From Gorillibacterium timonense (GTDB lineage: Bacteria; Bacillota; Bacilli; Paenibacillales; NBRC-103111), in the NCBI RefSeq assembly GCF_001457415.1, contig NZ_LN881724.1, positions 1,798,001 through 1,862,000 of the forward strand: a DNA stretch of 64,000 nucleotides, written 5' to 3'. Below, in pieces: positions 43,585 to 52,204 of this stretch. Position numbers and translations under genes: made by a program. Positions within the stretch are counted from its first letter, which is position 1. Every line of letters starts with the position of its first letter. Under the pieces are notes generated by a model. It did no database searches, had not been told where the DNA came from, and was given only the letters and a program-made list of their open reading frames with translations.

Positions 43585-43735
43585 AGATATCCGGGTCGGT
43601 TCCATTCGGGTCATTGGGGTCGCAAGCTCCTCTCTCCTGCTGGTGGGAGATGTGTGCAATGTGAACCTGTCTGCGATGGCGGATACGCCGCCAGAAGCGG
43701 TAGGTCCTGTCGTTCCGCTTCCGCCGGCGAGGTGA
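43562..43735 (+). CDS. gerPD: Spore germination protein GerPD
   Basis: A 57-residue protein, VNKDIRVGSIRVIGVASSSLLLVGD followed by DTPPEAVGPVVPLPP, which matches GerPD closely. Start ATG (43559 or 43562) lies inside the end of gerPC after GAGGAACAGG. Part of the coat-permeability cluster. Confidence 0.82.
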   Translation: MNLQVVNKDIRVGSIRVIGVASSSLLLVGDVCNVNLSAMADTPPEAVGPVVPLPPAR

Positions 43736-43740
43736 ACCGG

Positions 43741-44130
43741 ATGTCACGAATGAGTATCATCGGTTTTCTCGACGTCGATACGGTTGCCTTTGCTTCCACG
43801 ATCTTTATTGGGGACAATCGGCTCATTACTCCCCGGACCCGCGCGATTGCGGTTCGCAGGGATATCATCAACAACCTCGGTGATGAAGGGCATTATGAGG
43901 ATTATCCGATCTTTCAACGTCAATTTCCGCGGCTGCCGGTTCCAGCGGGCATTCATTTTACCAAGCGGGATGAGGGAAGCATTCAAGTTCAGCGCATTCG
44001 GGTAAACAGCGTGTCCACCTCCGCCGTTCTCCAAGCAGGGTCGACCCATACGATCCGCTCCGAATCCCGAATCAAGCAGTTCAGGCAGCTGGCGGAGTTG
44101 AACCAGCCGGTTCAACCGGACACGAAATGA
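43741..44130 (+). CDS. gerPE: Spore germination protein GerPE
   Basis: A 129-residue protein with IIGFLDVDTVAFASTIFIGD and IQVQRIRVNSVSTSAVLQAGS, typical of GerPE. It starts five bases after gerPD. In Bacillus a gerPF gene follows; here a terminator follows instead and no second PA/PF-type gene is present. Confidence 0.8.
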   Translation: MSRMSIIGFLDVDTVAFASTIFIGDNRLITPRTRAIAVRRDIINNLGDEGHYEDYPIFQRQFPRLPVPAGIHFTKRDEGSIQVQRIRVNSVSTSAVLQAGSTHTIRSESRIKQFRQLAELNQPVQPDTK

Positions 44131-44168
44131 CCCGGCCCTTGAACTGTTCTGCGCGGGTCGGGTTTCTG
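44131..44168 (+). terminator. Terminator of the gerP cluster
   Basis: CCCGGCCC pairs with GGGTCGGG (one G-U) around 16 bases, followed by TTTCTGTT. The T-run is interrupted. Confidence 0.5.
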
Positions 44169-44175
44169 TTATAAT
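44167..44175 (+). promoter_or_regulatory. Extended -10 promoter of the yqkE-like gene
   Basis: TGTTATAAT is an extended -10 box (TGn plus TATAAT) placed about 25 bases before the YqkE start. No good -35 box is seen. Confidence 0.45.
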
Positions 44176-44199
44176 GAAGTCGATCGCTGAGGTGAGTAT

Positions 44200-44475
44200 A
44201 TGATGGCCAAGAAGAAGAAACCGAACCCTGCTCCTCGAGTCATTTCGTCGGACAAGCCTACCACATTGGAAGATCTAATCCGGCCCGAGATCCGGGAGAA
44301 GCTGAAGGAACAAGCCAAAAGCCAGTCGGAAGCTTTGAAGGCGGCGGAAGAAGCTCGCAGGCAGGAAGAGCGGCGAAAAGCGGAGGAAGCCCGCAAAGCG
44401 GAAGAAGACCGACGGAATAATGATTTTGCCTACTTGCTTGAGAATAGCAAACAGGACTGGAAATCCTACAAATAA
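44200..44475 (+). CDS. YqkE-family protein (DUF3886)
   Basis: A 91-residue, highly charged, largely helical protein: Lys-rich start, TLEDLIRPEIREKLKEQAK, a long Glu/Lys/Arg/Ala coiled coil and the conserved end FAYLLENSKQDWKSYK found in YqkE of Bacillus. Function unknown. GAGGTG precedes ATG 44200; ATG 44203 is equally possible. The HIT gene follows 28 bases downstream. Confidence 0.78.
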   Translation: MMAKKKKPNPAPRVISSDKPTTLEDLIRPEIREKLKEQAKSQSEALKAAEEARRQEERRKAEEARKAEEDRRNNDFAYLLENSKQDWKSYK

Positions 44476-44503
44476 GAAAGTGGAGAAAGGAAGGAACCCG
44501 CAA

Positions 44504-44845
44504 ATGGAAGACTGCCTTTTTTGCAAAATTATCCGGGGAGAGCTGCCCTCGAAGAAGGTATATGAGGATGATGATGTCCTCGCATTTTGGGATATTTCAC
44601 CGCTCGCGCCGGTGCACGTCTTAACCGTTCCCAAGAAGCATATCGAGTCGGCCATGAAGCTCGGCGATGCCGACGCGGAGCTGCTGGCTCGCCTGCATCA
44701 CGGGATTCGCGAGGTGGCACGTGCAACCGGCATCGAAGAGAGCGGCTTCCGCATCGTTTCCAATGTGGGCTCGGATGGTCAGCAGACGGTTCCGCATCTT
44801 CATTTTCATGTCATCGGCGGGCGCCAGCTGGAGTGGAAGGCTTAA
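44504..44845 (+). CDS. HIT-family protein (HinT-like)
   Basis: A 113-residue nucleotide hydrolase/transferase. CLFCKIIRGELPSKKVYEDDDVLAF is the HinT N-terminus, including two Cys that may bind zinc, and the active site is VPHLHFHVIGG (HxHxHxx). HinT cleaves AMP from phosphoramidates. GAAAGGAAGG precedes ATG 44504; an upstream extension to 44420 overlaps yqkE and is rejected. Confidence 0.9.
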   Translation: MEDCLFCKIIRGELPSKKVYEDDDVLAFWDISPLAPVHVLTVPKKHIESAMKLGDADAELLARLHHGIREVARATGIEESGFRIVSNVGSDGQQTVPHLHFHVIGGRQLEWKA

Positions 44846-44910
44846 CGCGCGTCTTCAAACGCGATTTTTGTGACAATTTTGTTTGCATTCTGCGGAATAG
44901 TGGTAAGAAA

Positions 44911-44919
44911 TGTTATAAT
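44911..44919 (+). promoter_or_regulatory. Extended -10 promoter of the ferritin gene
   Basis: TGTTATAAT is an extended -10 box about 115 bases before the ferritin start. The leader (44926-45020) holds no riboswitch that I recognise. TTATAAT is also half of a PerR box, but the second half is missing. Confidence 0.5.
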
Positions 44920-45032
44920 ACGAGTGGAGAACGGCTTGTCTCCTTACATAACCGGGTAACTTCTTGTCCGGGCACTGGTTTGCGGATTTCATGAATTCCG
45001 AATTCCTTATAAAAGAAAGGTGAGTGGATGGA

Positions 45033-45539
45033 ATGGTAAGTGAAGAATTGCTGGAGAAGTTAAACGATCAGATGAATTTCGAATTTTTCTCCTCGCACGC
45101 GTACTTGGCGCTGGCCGCCTATTGTGCCTCCGAGAGCTGGGAAGGGTTCTCGAACTGGTTCGTTCGGCAGGCGGAGGAAGAACAAGCACATGGGATGAAG
45201 ATCTTCAACTTCATCAATGACCTTGGCAAGCGTGCAACCATCTCCGGAATGGAGAGCCCGAAGAACGATACCCACTCGGTGCTCGAAGCATTTGAATCGG
45301 CTTACGCACACGAGCAAGAGGTCACCCGCCGTATTTATGCCCTCTCGGATATCGCTTTGAACGAACGCGAGCATGCGACCTACCAATTCCTCAAATGGTT
45401 TATCGATGAGCAGGTCGAAGAGGAATCCACCGTCGACAGCATCGTTCAGCGGCTGCGCCGCATCGGCAACGACGGCAACGCCCTGTTTATCCTGGATGCC
45501 GAGCTTGGCAAACGCGGTGCGGCTCCGGCTGCACAATAA
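45033..45539 (+). CDS. Ferritin
   Basis: About 168 residues forming a four-helix iron-storage subunit. Ferroxidase ligands are visible in NDQMNFEFFSSHAY (Glu), FVRQAEEEQAHGMK (ExxH) and the later Glu/Gln positions; the length matches FtnA-type bacterial ferritin. It oxidises Fe2+ and stores it in a 24-subunit shell. The frame can start at GTG 45024, but ATG 45033 gives the typical MVSEELLEKLNDQMN start. Monocistronic, with a perfect terminator. Confidence 0.9.
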   Translation: MVSEELLEKLNDQMNFEFFSSHAYLALAAYCASESWEGFSNWFVRQAEEEQAHGMKIFNFINDLGKRATISGMESPKNDTHSVLEAFESAYAHEQEVTRRIYALSDIALNEREHATYQFLKWFIDEQVEEESTVDSIVQRLRRIGNDGNALFILDAELGKRGAAPAAQ

Positions 45540-45556
45540 ACGCTTAGGAAACAACG

Positions 45557-45586
45557 CCAGTCCTCTTTTGGAGGACTGGTTTTTTA
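45557..45586 (+). terminator. Terminator of the ferritin gene
   Basis: CCAGTCCTC and GAGGACTGG form a perfect 9-bp stem with a five-base loop, followed by seven T residues. Confidence 0.92.
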
Positions 45587-45748
45587 TTTGTAGGAAAGCG
45601 AGTCTCCGATATCGAGCTTTCGCCAGGAGTTGGATTTGAATGCTCCTATCCCTTGGGGTATACTGATGAACGAGATTCGTTCTCAATGAGTGCGTGTTAG
45701 GGTTGAAGACACACTCAAGCTCAAAAATCAGACCGAATGGTGATGAGA

Positions 45749-46501
45749 ATGGAGCAAACGGCAGTACATAAAGAGATTCGAGTCGGCTGGCTGGGAAGAA
45801 TCGATTACCAGAAGGCATGGGATCTGCAAAAGCGACTCGTAACCGAAGTGGACGGGGGAAGCGTAAGCGACACGCTGCTGCTTCTGGAGCATCCGCCCAC
45901 GTACACCATTGGCACCCAAAAGCATCCGGAGCATTTGCTTCTAGATGCGGAGCAGCTTGCTGAACGCGGTATCTCCTTGTATGAAATCGACCGAGGAGGA
46001 GACATCACCTATCATGGACCCGGTCAATTGGTCGGCTATCCGATTCTGGCACTCGAAGGGGCTCGCGTCGATCTTCACGGGTATCTGCGGGCCTTGGAGG
46101 AAGTGATCATCCGGTATTTGGGTTCTCACGGTATCACAGCCGGCCGAAAATCCGAGTATACCGGGGTGTGGGTCGGGGAACGGAAGATCGCGGCAATCGG
46201 TGTCAAAGCCAATCGCGGGCGAAGCCGTAGATGCTTTATCACGAGCCATGGGTTTGCATTCAACATCAAAGCCGGTATCGAACAAGAAGGTTTCACGGGA
46301 ATCATCCCTTGTGGAATCCGTGATTATGGGGTAACCTCGCTTGAGGAATGCCTGGGAACATCGATTACCGTTGAGGAAGCCGCCAAGGAGCTTCTGCCTT
46401 ATTTTCTGGAGACATTCGGGTATTCACCCGAAACACCGTTCATAACCGAGAAGGAGGAAGAGGAGTGGAAAAGCTGCCAAAGCCAGATTGGATTCGCATA
46501 A
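45749..46501 (+). CDS. lipB: Octanoyltransferase LipB
   Basis: A 250-residue enzyme moving octanoate from acyl carrier protein to lipoyl domains. The family motif [18 protein letters not shown] and the catalytic Cys region [16 protein letters not shown] are intact, as is the Lys in [11 protein letters not shown]. It supplies the substrate of LipA, which overlaps it by 37 bases. ATG 45749 follows GGTGAT, part of the full anti-16S sequence; ATG 45737 and 45743 are upstream alternatives. Bacillus subtilis uses LipM/LipL instead, so a LipB route is a noteworthy contrast. Confidence 0.9.
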   Translation: MEQTAVHKEIRVGWLGRIDYQKAWDLQKRLVTEVDGGSVSDTLLLLEHPPTYTIGTQKHPEHLLLDAEQLAERGISLYEIDRGGDITYHGPGQLVGYPILALEGARVDLHGYLRALEEVIIRYLGSHGITAGRKSEYTGVWVGERKIAAIGVKANRGRSRRCFITSHGFAFNIKAGIEQEGFTGIIPCGIRDYGVTSLEECLGTSITVEEAAKELLPYFLETFGYSPETPFITEKEEEEWKSCQSQIGFA

Positions 46502-47355
46502 AGCTGTCCAAAGGCGAGAACTATCAGGACATTAAAGACATGATGCGCGACAAGACGCTCCACACGGTCTGCGAGGAGGCTCGCTGCCCCAATCTATTCG
46601 AGTGCTGGGCGAACCGGACCGCGACCTTCATGATTCTCGGCAGCATCTGCACGAGAGCGTGCCGGTTCTGTGCGGTGACAACCGGTCAACCGACCGAATA
46701 TGATCGGGAAGAGCCGGAACGGGTAGCGGATACCGCAGCCAAAATGGGGCTGCGGCACTGCGTCATCACCTCGGTAGCCCGTGACGATCTATCCGACGGA
46801 GGCGCGGCCATCTTCGCGGCGACCATCCGTGCCGTGCGCAAACGGCTGCCTCTCTGTTCTGTCGAAGTGCTGATTCCCGATTTTCAAGGGAACCGGGAGG
46901 CACTCCAGATCGTGATGGACGCAAAGCCGGACATCCTCAACCACAACATCGAGACGGTCGAGCGCTTATCCGATCGCGTTCGCGCCAAAGCGAAATATCG
47001 CCGGTCGCTTGAGCTTCTTAAGAGAGCGAAGGAGATGGAACCGAATATCCCGACCAAGTCGAGCATCATGCTGGGAGTCGGAGAGGAATGGGACGAGATT
47101 CTCCAAGCGATGGAGGATCTGCGTGAAGTGGACTGTTCCATCCTAACGGTCGGCCAATATCTACAGCCTTCCTCGAAGCATTTGCAGGTGGAACGCTATT
47201 ACCACCCAGATGAATTCGTCCAATTGAAGCAGGAGGGGCTGGCTCGAGGCTTTCAGCACGTAGAGTCCGGTCCGCTCGTACGCAGCTCCTATCACGCGCA
47301 TGAACAGGTACAGTCCGCCTCCAAGCATTTGCAGCAGGCTGCTTCGGCAGAATAA
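46465..47355 (+). CDS. lipA: Lipoyl synthase LipA
   Basis: A 296-residue radical-SAM enzyme inserting two sulfurs into octanoyl groups. The auxiliary cluster motif is [12 protein letters not shown], the radical-SAM motif CTRACRFC, and the C-terminal motif RSSYHA with its Ser ligand is present. GTG 46465 lies inside lipB after AAGGAGG, so the two are translated together. Its product is needed by OdhB (58.9 kb) and other lipoyl enzymes. Confidence 0.93.
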   Translation: MEKLPKPDWIRIKLSKGENYQDIKDMMRDKTLHTVCEEARCPNLFECWANRTATFMILGSICTRACRFCAVTTGQPTEYDREEPERVADTAAKMGLRHCVITSVARDDLSDGGAAIFAATIRAVRKRLPLCSVEVLIPDFQGNREALQIVMDAKPDILNHNIETVERLSDRVRAKAKYRRSLELLKRAKEMEPNIPTKSSIMLGVGEEWDEILQAMEDLREVDCSILTVGQYLQPSSKHLQVERYYHPDEFVQLKQEGLARGFQHVESGPLVRSSYHAHEQVQSASKHLQQAASAE

Positions 47356-47369
47356 GATACGCTCTCATG

Positions 47370-47419
47370 AAACGGTTTTGATTAGCGGCGATTAATGCCG
47401 CGGTCAAAGCCGTTTTTTT
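47370..47419 (+). terminator. Terminator of lipB-lipA
   Basis: AACGGTTTTGA and TCAAAGCCGTT plus an inner GCGGC/GCCGC stem are followed by seven T residues. Confidence 0.9.
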
Positions 47420-47522
47420 GTGTTGGGCGCATACATTCCTACCGGCTGCATGGTTTGCGAGCCAACAGGGAATAATTCCCTGGATGATGTTTGATCAATC
47501 CTTCTGCAAAGGAGGTAAGCCA

Positions 47523-49025
47523 ATGGAAGCGTTCCGTCTAAGTCAATCACTTGATGACAATATCCAGATGATCCAGGACAGGTTCCAGGGAGATGAGGCG
47601 CTTAAGACTCGTCGGATTCCCTTACCCTTTTCGACGCCAATAGCAGGAGCTCTGTTCTATATAGAGGGGTTGACCAATGAGGATCAGGTGAATCGGTTTA
47701 TCGTGCAGCCGATCCTTCTGGGTACTCTCAAGGAGGGGGCGGAGAACAACGGACGACTCACCAGCTTGATCGATCGTCTGATCATCAGCGGGAGCGTGGA
47801 ACGCACAGCAGAGCCTGAACGAATCATGCTCGCCCTCTTTACGGGGGATTCGCTTCTGCTTGCGGAAGGCGAGGCGGAAGTGCTGATCATCGGTACGGCG
47901 AAACCGGAAACCCGATCGGTTCAAGAGCCGGAATCGGAGAAGCTGGTACGCGGTCCGCGCGAGGGTTTTACGGAAGTGCTGACGACCAATCTGTCCATGA
48001 TCCGAAAGAGGATCAAACAGCCGGAATTGAAATTCCAATACAGGGAAATGGGAAAACGAACCCGAACCCGCGTATGCATCGCCTATATAGAAGACATCGT
48101 CTCCGATAAAATCCTGCAAGAAGTAAACAAGCGCCTCGATGACATCGATATTGACGGAATCCTCGACTCCGGCTATATCCAGGAAATGATAAAGGATTAC
48201 CCGTCTTCTCCATTTGAGACCATTGGCTATTCCGAACGGCCCGATGTCATCGCCGGAAAACTACTGGAGGGCCGTATTGCGATCTTTGTAGACGGCAGTC
48301 CAGCGGTTCTCAGCGTCCCTTTCCTATTTGTCGAATATTTTCAGGTGTCTGGCGACTACTATTCCAACTACTTCACGTCATCCTTCAACCGCTTGCTTCG
48401 CTTCATGGGAGCGCTCTTGTCCATCAGCATCCCGGCTGTTTATGTGGCGCTGGTCACCTTCAATCAGGAGATGATTCCCACCCAGCTTCTTCTCAGCATC
48501 TCTTCCTCTCGCAGTGGAATTCCGTTTCCAACTGTGCTGGAGGCGATCATGATGATCGTGATCTTCGAAATTTTGCTCGAAGCGGGAACGCGAATTCCGG
48601 CCCCCATCGGTCAAGCGGTCAGCATTGTCGGAGCGCTCGTGCTTGGGCAAGCCGCTGTGAATGCCCGCATTGTCAGCGCTCCTATGGTCATCGTGGTCGG
48701 GTTGACCGGGATCACGGGGCTGCTTACGATCCGGCTTCAAGGAGCAACCTTGATCTTGCGTTTTCTATTGTTGGGATGCGGTTCGTTTCTCGGACTTTAT
48801 GGCTATCTCATGGGCCTCATCGGCTTGCTGATCCATTTGATGAGCATCAAAACGTTCGGAGTCAACTATATGTATCCGCTCTCCACCATCCAACCGGATA
48901 TGGTGAAGGATACGCTATTACGTGCTCCGTGGTGGGACATGACCGTGAGAAGCAAGAGGATCGCGGTAAAAAACCACATCAGACAAGCGGTGCGAAGCGG
49001 AGGAAAGCCTCATGGCCGGCAATGA
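47523..49025 (+). CDS. GerA-family germinant receptor subunit A
   Basis: A 500-residue spore inner-membrane protein. A soluble N-terminal half (residues 1-260, DRFQGDE, FYIEGLTNEDQVN, DIDGILDSGYIQEMIKD) is followed by about five to six membrane helices (LLSISIPAVYVALVTF, IGQAVSIVGALVLGQAAV, IVVGLTGITGLLTIRL) and a short C-terminal tail, the GerAA/GerKA layout. With B and C subunits it senses nutrients. ATG 47523 follows AAAGGAGGT; an upstream extension to 47418 is rejected. Confidence 0.9.
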   Translation: MEAFRLSQSLDDNIQMIQDRFQGDEALKTRRIPLPFSTPIAGALFYIEGLTNEDQVNRFIVQPILLGTLKEGAENNGRLTSLIDRLIISGSVERTAEPERIMLALFTGDSLLLAEGEAEVLIIGTAKPETRSVQEPESEKLVRGPREGFTEVLTTNLSMIRKRIKQPELKFQYREMGKRTRTRVCIAYIEDIVSDKILQEVNKRLDDIDIDGILDSGYIQEMIKDYPSSPFETIGYSERPDVIAGKLLEGRIAIFVDGSPAVLSVPFLFVEYFQVSGDYYSNYFTSSFNRLLRFMGALLSISIPAVYVALVTFNQEMIPTQLLLSISSSRSGIPFPTVLEAIMMIVIFEILLEAGTRIPAPIGQAVSIVGALVLGQAAVNARIVSAPMVIVVGLTGITGLLTIRLQGATLILRFLLLGCGSFLGLYGYLMGLIGLLIHLMSIKTFGVNYMYPLSTIQPDMVKDTLLRAPWWDMTVRSKRIAVKNHIRQAVRSGGKPHGRQ

Positions 49026-50175
49026 GCGGCGGTTAGCCGGACTCTTCGCCGTTCTTGTGTTGCTGACCACAATAACCGGCTGCTGGAGCTATAAAGAGAT
49101 CGATGACCTGATGATTGTCAGCGGCCTGGCGATCGACAAGGGAGAGAAAGACGGAGAGATCATGCTGACGGTTGAAATCGTTGATGTGGAGAGTGCGACC
49201 AATTCCAATTCGATCAATCGTGCCAAGGTGATCAGCCTGTCCGGCAAATCCATGTTCGACATCGTGAGGACTATGATTTCGATGATCGGCAAAAGGCTCT
49301 ATTGGAGTCATGCCAAAACCATCATCATAAGCAAGGACATCGCCAGGGAAGGAGTGGCGCCGTATTTGGACTGGTTTTGCCGAGATACGGAGACAAGAGC
49401 AGACATGTACATCATGATCACCAAGGATGGCATGGCCAAAGATATTCTTCATTCAACCTCCGTCGGCAGACAGATCGTATCCTTCGAAGCCAGTGAAATT
49501 CTGAGGAATCAAAAAAGCGTAGGGAAAGCACCGATCATGGAAATCTGGGATATGGTGGACCAGATCGAACGAGCCGGCAAAACACCGATCGCTCCCCTCG
49601 TTTATTTATCTCCCTATAAGAACCGTTCCACGGTTACTTTGGAGGGTTCGGCCATCATGGAGTTGGGCAAGTATAGAGGGGCTCTGAATGGGGAAGAAAC
49701 GTTATATTGCCAGTTTGTGAAGGACGAGATTAAAGGCGGGGTTCTGTTGATCGATGGAGCTAACAAAGCTAATGCGATCAGCCTGGAGATCCTAAAGAAC
49801 AAAACGTCCCTAAAGTTGATCCATAAGAAGGATCGCTTGCCTTCTATTGCGATTAAGGTGAAGACGGATGTGTCTATGGATGAAATCCGCGATGAAGAAC
49901 CCTTCATGACGGTAAAAGATCGGGAAGCTATTGAACGAAGAGTAGCTAGAGCCCTTGAATATCGGATTGAAGATCTGATTACTCGGATTCAGGAAAAATA
50001 CGGCTCCGACATTTTTGGTTTTGGAGCTTACCTGCATGAGCATGATCCGAAATTGTGGAGAACGGTAGAAAATAACTGGAGGGAAGCCTTTACTCAATTG
50101 GATGTGAACGTTTCGGTTGAAGTCCATCTCCGGAGCACGGCGAAGACTTCGCGCTCCATTCAAGTGAGGGAGTGA
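49012..50175 (+). CDS. GerC-family germinant receptor lipoprotein
   Basis: A 387-residue lipoprotein. Signal LFAVLVLLTTITGC ends in a lipobox with the Cys at residue 24, then WSYKEIDDLMIVSGLAIDKGEKD and the three-domain Ger(x)C fold follow, ending in VNVSVEVHLRSTA. It docks on the outer face of the spore inner membrane with the A and B subunits. Overlap with the A gene (14 bases) shows coupling. Confidence 0.9.
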   Translation: MAGNERRLAGLFAVLVLLTTITGCWSYKEIDDLMIVSGLAIDKGEKDGEIMLTVEIVDVESATNSNSINRAKVISLSGKSMFDIVRTMISMIGKRLYWSHAKTIIISKDIAREGVAPYLDWFCRDTETRADMYIMITKDGMAKDILHSTSVGRQIVSFEASEILRNQKSVGKAPIMEIWDMVDQIERAGKTPIAPLVYLSPYKNRSTVTLEGSAIMELGKYRGALNGEETLYCQFVKDEIKGGVLLIDGANKANAISLEILKNKTSLKLIHKKDRLPSIAIKVKTDVSMDEIRDEEPFMTVKDREAIERRVARALEYRIEDLITRIQEKYGSDIFGFGAYLHEHDPKLWRTVENNWREAFTQLDVNVSVEVHLRSTAKTSRSIQVRE

Positions 50176-50393
50176 AGTTCATGATTGTCTTGGTTCTGCT
50201 TGTTTATTCGGTCATGGCCATCGAATCGTACGGACTCCTTCGCAAAGGTTGGAGGAAGGATTTCACCGTCAATGCCATCCTTCTGGTTCTTGGATTATCA
50301 ACGGCGATTGCACTTCAAGCCGGAGTCAATCTCCCCAGCCCAGCCACTTCCTTGAGACAACTGGTTGAGCTCGTCATCGGGAGCAAAAGCTGA
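50172..50393 (+). CDS. Small two-helix D subunit of the germinant receptor operon
   Basis: A 73-residue protein with two hydrophobic segments (FMIVLVLLVYSVMAIESYGLL and FTVNAILLVLGLSTAIAL) and a short tail. Such small two-helix D proteins accompany some ger operons in Bacillus and modulate receptor activity. GTG 50172 overlaps the C gene stop by four bases. Family assignment rests mainly on size, topology and position. Confidence 0.65.
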   Translation: MKFMIVLVLLVYSVMAIESYGLLRKGWRKDFTVNAILLVLGLSTAIALQAGVNLPSPATSLRQLVELVIGSKS

Positions 50394-50408
50394 AAGGAGT
50401 TCATTTTC

Positions 50409-51512
50409 TTGGAGAAACTGTCGGGGCTGCAAGCTTTTTCGGTGCTATCTCTCTTCCTGATCGGGACCTCGCTCTTCATGGGAAGCGCCGGTGGAACCAT
50501 GAGCGACAATTGGCTGGCGATCCTAGTTGGAATGCTGTATGCGTTGCCCATGATGCTGGCATACGGTCGGCTGCTGGTGCTTTATCCGGGACAAGATTTG
50601 TTCGGAATTCTCTTTGCTGCTCTCGGGCCGTGGATCGGCCGGGTCGTCTCGGTTTTCTATATTTGGTTCGCCTTTCATCTCGGTTCCCTCGTCTTGCGCA
50701 ATTTCGGAGAATTTAATAAATCGGTCGCTTATACAGAAACCCCTATGTTTGTGCCGATGCTGTTGGTCGGCCTCCTGTGCATCTGGGTTGTTGTTGCAGG
50801 TCAGGAGGTGATTGGCCGGACCGCGGCGATCTTATTTATAGGTGTGATATTCGTCTACCTATCCGTCCAATTGCTCAGCCTTCCGAAGTATAAGCTTCAT
50901 TATTTGCTGCCGATCCTCGAGCATGGCTGGAAGCCTGTACTGATCCATGGGTTTTCGGCATTTTCCTTCCCTTTTGCGGAATCGGTGTTGTTCTTAACCT
51001 TGTTTTCATCCTTAAAAAAGCCGAGCCAAGGCTACAAAGTATTACTAGCGAGCCTCGTTCTGGCCGCGGTAACCATGATCTTGACATCGCTCCGAAACAC
51101 CATGATCATGGGATCCGATATTGCTGGAAGCTTGTATTTTCCAACTTATGTGGCAACAAGCCGGATTCAAGTAGGGAACTTTCTCCAGCGGATCGAAGGC
51201 TCGTCGGCGGTTGTTTTTCTCAGCGCGCTTTTCGTGAAAGTGAGTGTCTGCCTCCTCACAGCATGCGTCGGCCTCTCTCGCGTACTTGGCTTGAAGAACT
51301 ACCGCTCCATCGTTCTGCAAGTGGGCTTACTCATGGTCTATCTGGCGACCTTCATTTACTCCAGCATGATGGAGATGGCCGAGTGGGCGTATGATATCTA
51401 TCAGTATTACGCATTCCCCTTCCAAGTCGTTTTGCCTCTTCTCGTTTTGGCGGTTGCGGAATTCCGCTCCTATCGGAAGAAACCTCAACAAGCCGCGACA
51501 AGCGGCTCTTGA
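50409..51512 (+). CDS. GerB-family germinant receptor permease
   Basis: A 367-residue membrane protein with about ten helices (GerAB/ArcD-like, APC superfamily), for example MSDNWLAILVGMLYALPMMLAYGRLL, YPGQDLFGILFAALGPWIGRVVS and FSFPFAESVLFLTLF. The B subunit holds the nutrient-binding pocket. It starts with TTG ten bases after AAAGGAG. Last gene of the A-C-D-B operon; no clear hairpin terminator was seen before 51604. Confidence 0.88.
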   Translation: MEKLSGLQAFSVLSLFLIGTSLFMGSAGGTMSDNWLAILVGMLYALPMMLAYGRLLVLYPGQDLFGILFAALGPWIGRVVSVFYIWFAFHLGSLVLRNFGEFNKSVAYTETPMFVPMLLVGLLCIWVVVAGQEVIGRTAAILFIGVIFVYLSVQLLSLPKYKLHYLLPILEHGWKPVLIHGFSAFSFPFAESVLFLTLFSSLKKPSQGYKVLLASLVLAAVTMILTSLRNTMIMGSDIAGSLYFPTYVATSRIQVGNFLQRIEGSSAVVFLSALFVKVSVCLLTACVGLSRVLGLKNYRSIVLQVGLLMVYLATFIYSSMMEMAEWAYDIYQYYAFPFQVVLPLLVLAVAEFRSYRKKPQQAATSGS

Positions 51513-51603
51513 AACCCGAACGGACGTGCGGCTCATTCTCCTCAGGCTGGAAGAAATCTTTCGAGCCTTTTTTCGAAAATTGTGATACAACTTAGAGATG
51601 AGC

Positions 51604-51630
51604 AAACTTTTTCAAACCCTGCATCGTCTA
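51604..51630 (+). promoter_or_regulatory. ECF-type (autoregulatory) promoter
   Basis: CAAACTTTTT (AAAC at 51604-51607) and CGTCTA (51625-51630) are 17 bases apart, matching the AAC/CGTC pattern of extracytoplasmic-function sigma factors. It lies about 25 bases before the sigma gene start, so the factor probably transcribes its own gene. Confidence 0.65.
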
Positions 51631-51649
51631 TACTGTGGGGGGTTAGGGG

Positions 51650-52204
51650 ATGAGCATTCGGGTGGAATGGGATTATCTTAAATCCATGACAGACAGCGAC
51701 GATCGCAAGACGATTATCGCCGATCTGATGAATTCATATGGAAACGATGTTTGGAACTATGCGTTTAGCATTACCCGCAAGCGAGACCTGGCCGATGACA
51801 TCACCCAAGATGTCTTTCTTAAGGCGTACAAAAGCTTGTTTACCTTGCGCAAGGAAGGTTCCTTGAAATCTTGGCTGCTTACGATCACGAGGAACACGGC
51901 ATACGATTATCGGCGTTCCGCCTTCTTCCGCAAGGTCGTCTTGTTCGAAACGATCGACGAATCCGCTTCGGAACAATCGGCGGAGGAAGCGGTCATGGGC
52001 CAATATGCGGTATCGGAGATTTGGGATCTCGTCATGAAGCTTCCGGTCAAGTACAGGGAGGTTCTCATTCTGTATGGCCATCATCAATTATCCATGAAGG
52101 AAATAGCCAGTATGCTGTCGATTACGGAAGGGGCCGTTAAATCCAGATTGTTCCACGCCCGTTCCAAAATCATGAAGATGAAGGAGGACCAGTCTCATGA
52201 ATAA
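51650..52204 (+). CDS. ECF RNA polymerase sigma factor
   Basis: A 184-residue SigW/SigX-like factor. Region 2 (DVWNYAFSITRKRDLADDITQDVFLKAYKSL, SLKSWLLTITRNTAYDYRR) reads the -10 box and region 4 (LPVKYREVLILYGHHQLSMKEIASMLSITEGAVKSRLFHARSKI) the -35 box. It is paired with the next gene, which overlaps it by eight bases and encodes its likely anti-sigma factor. The signal is probably envelope-related. Confidence 0.9.
   Translation: MSIRVEWDYLKSMTDSDDRKTIIADLMNSYGNDVWNYAFSITRKRDLADDITQDVFLKAYKSLFTLRKEGSLKSWLLTITRNTAYDYRRSAFFRKVVLFETIDESASEQSAEEAVMGQYAVSEIWDLVMKLPVKYREVLILYGHHQLSMKEIASMLSITEGAVKSRLFHARSKIMKMKEDQSHE

Noticed and set aside
44913..44930. PerR box at the ferritin promoter
   Set aside because: Only the half TTATAAT is present, and this equals the extended -10 box.
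44880..45032. Riboswitch in the ferritin leader
   Set aside because: No known aptamer pattern or convincing alternative hairpins could be drawn.
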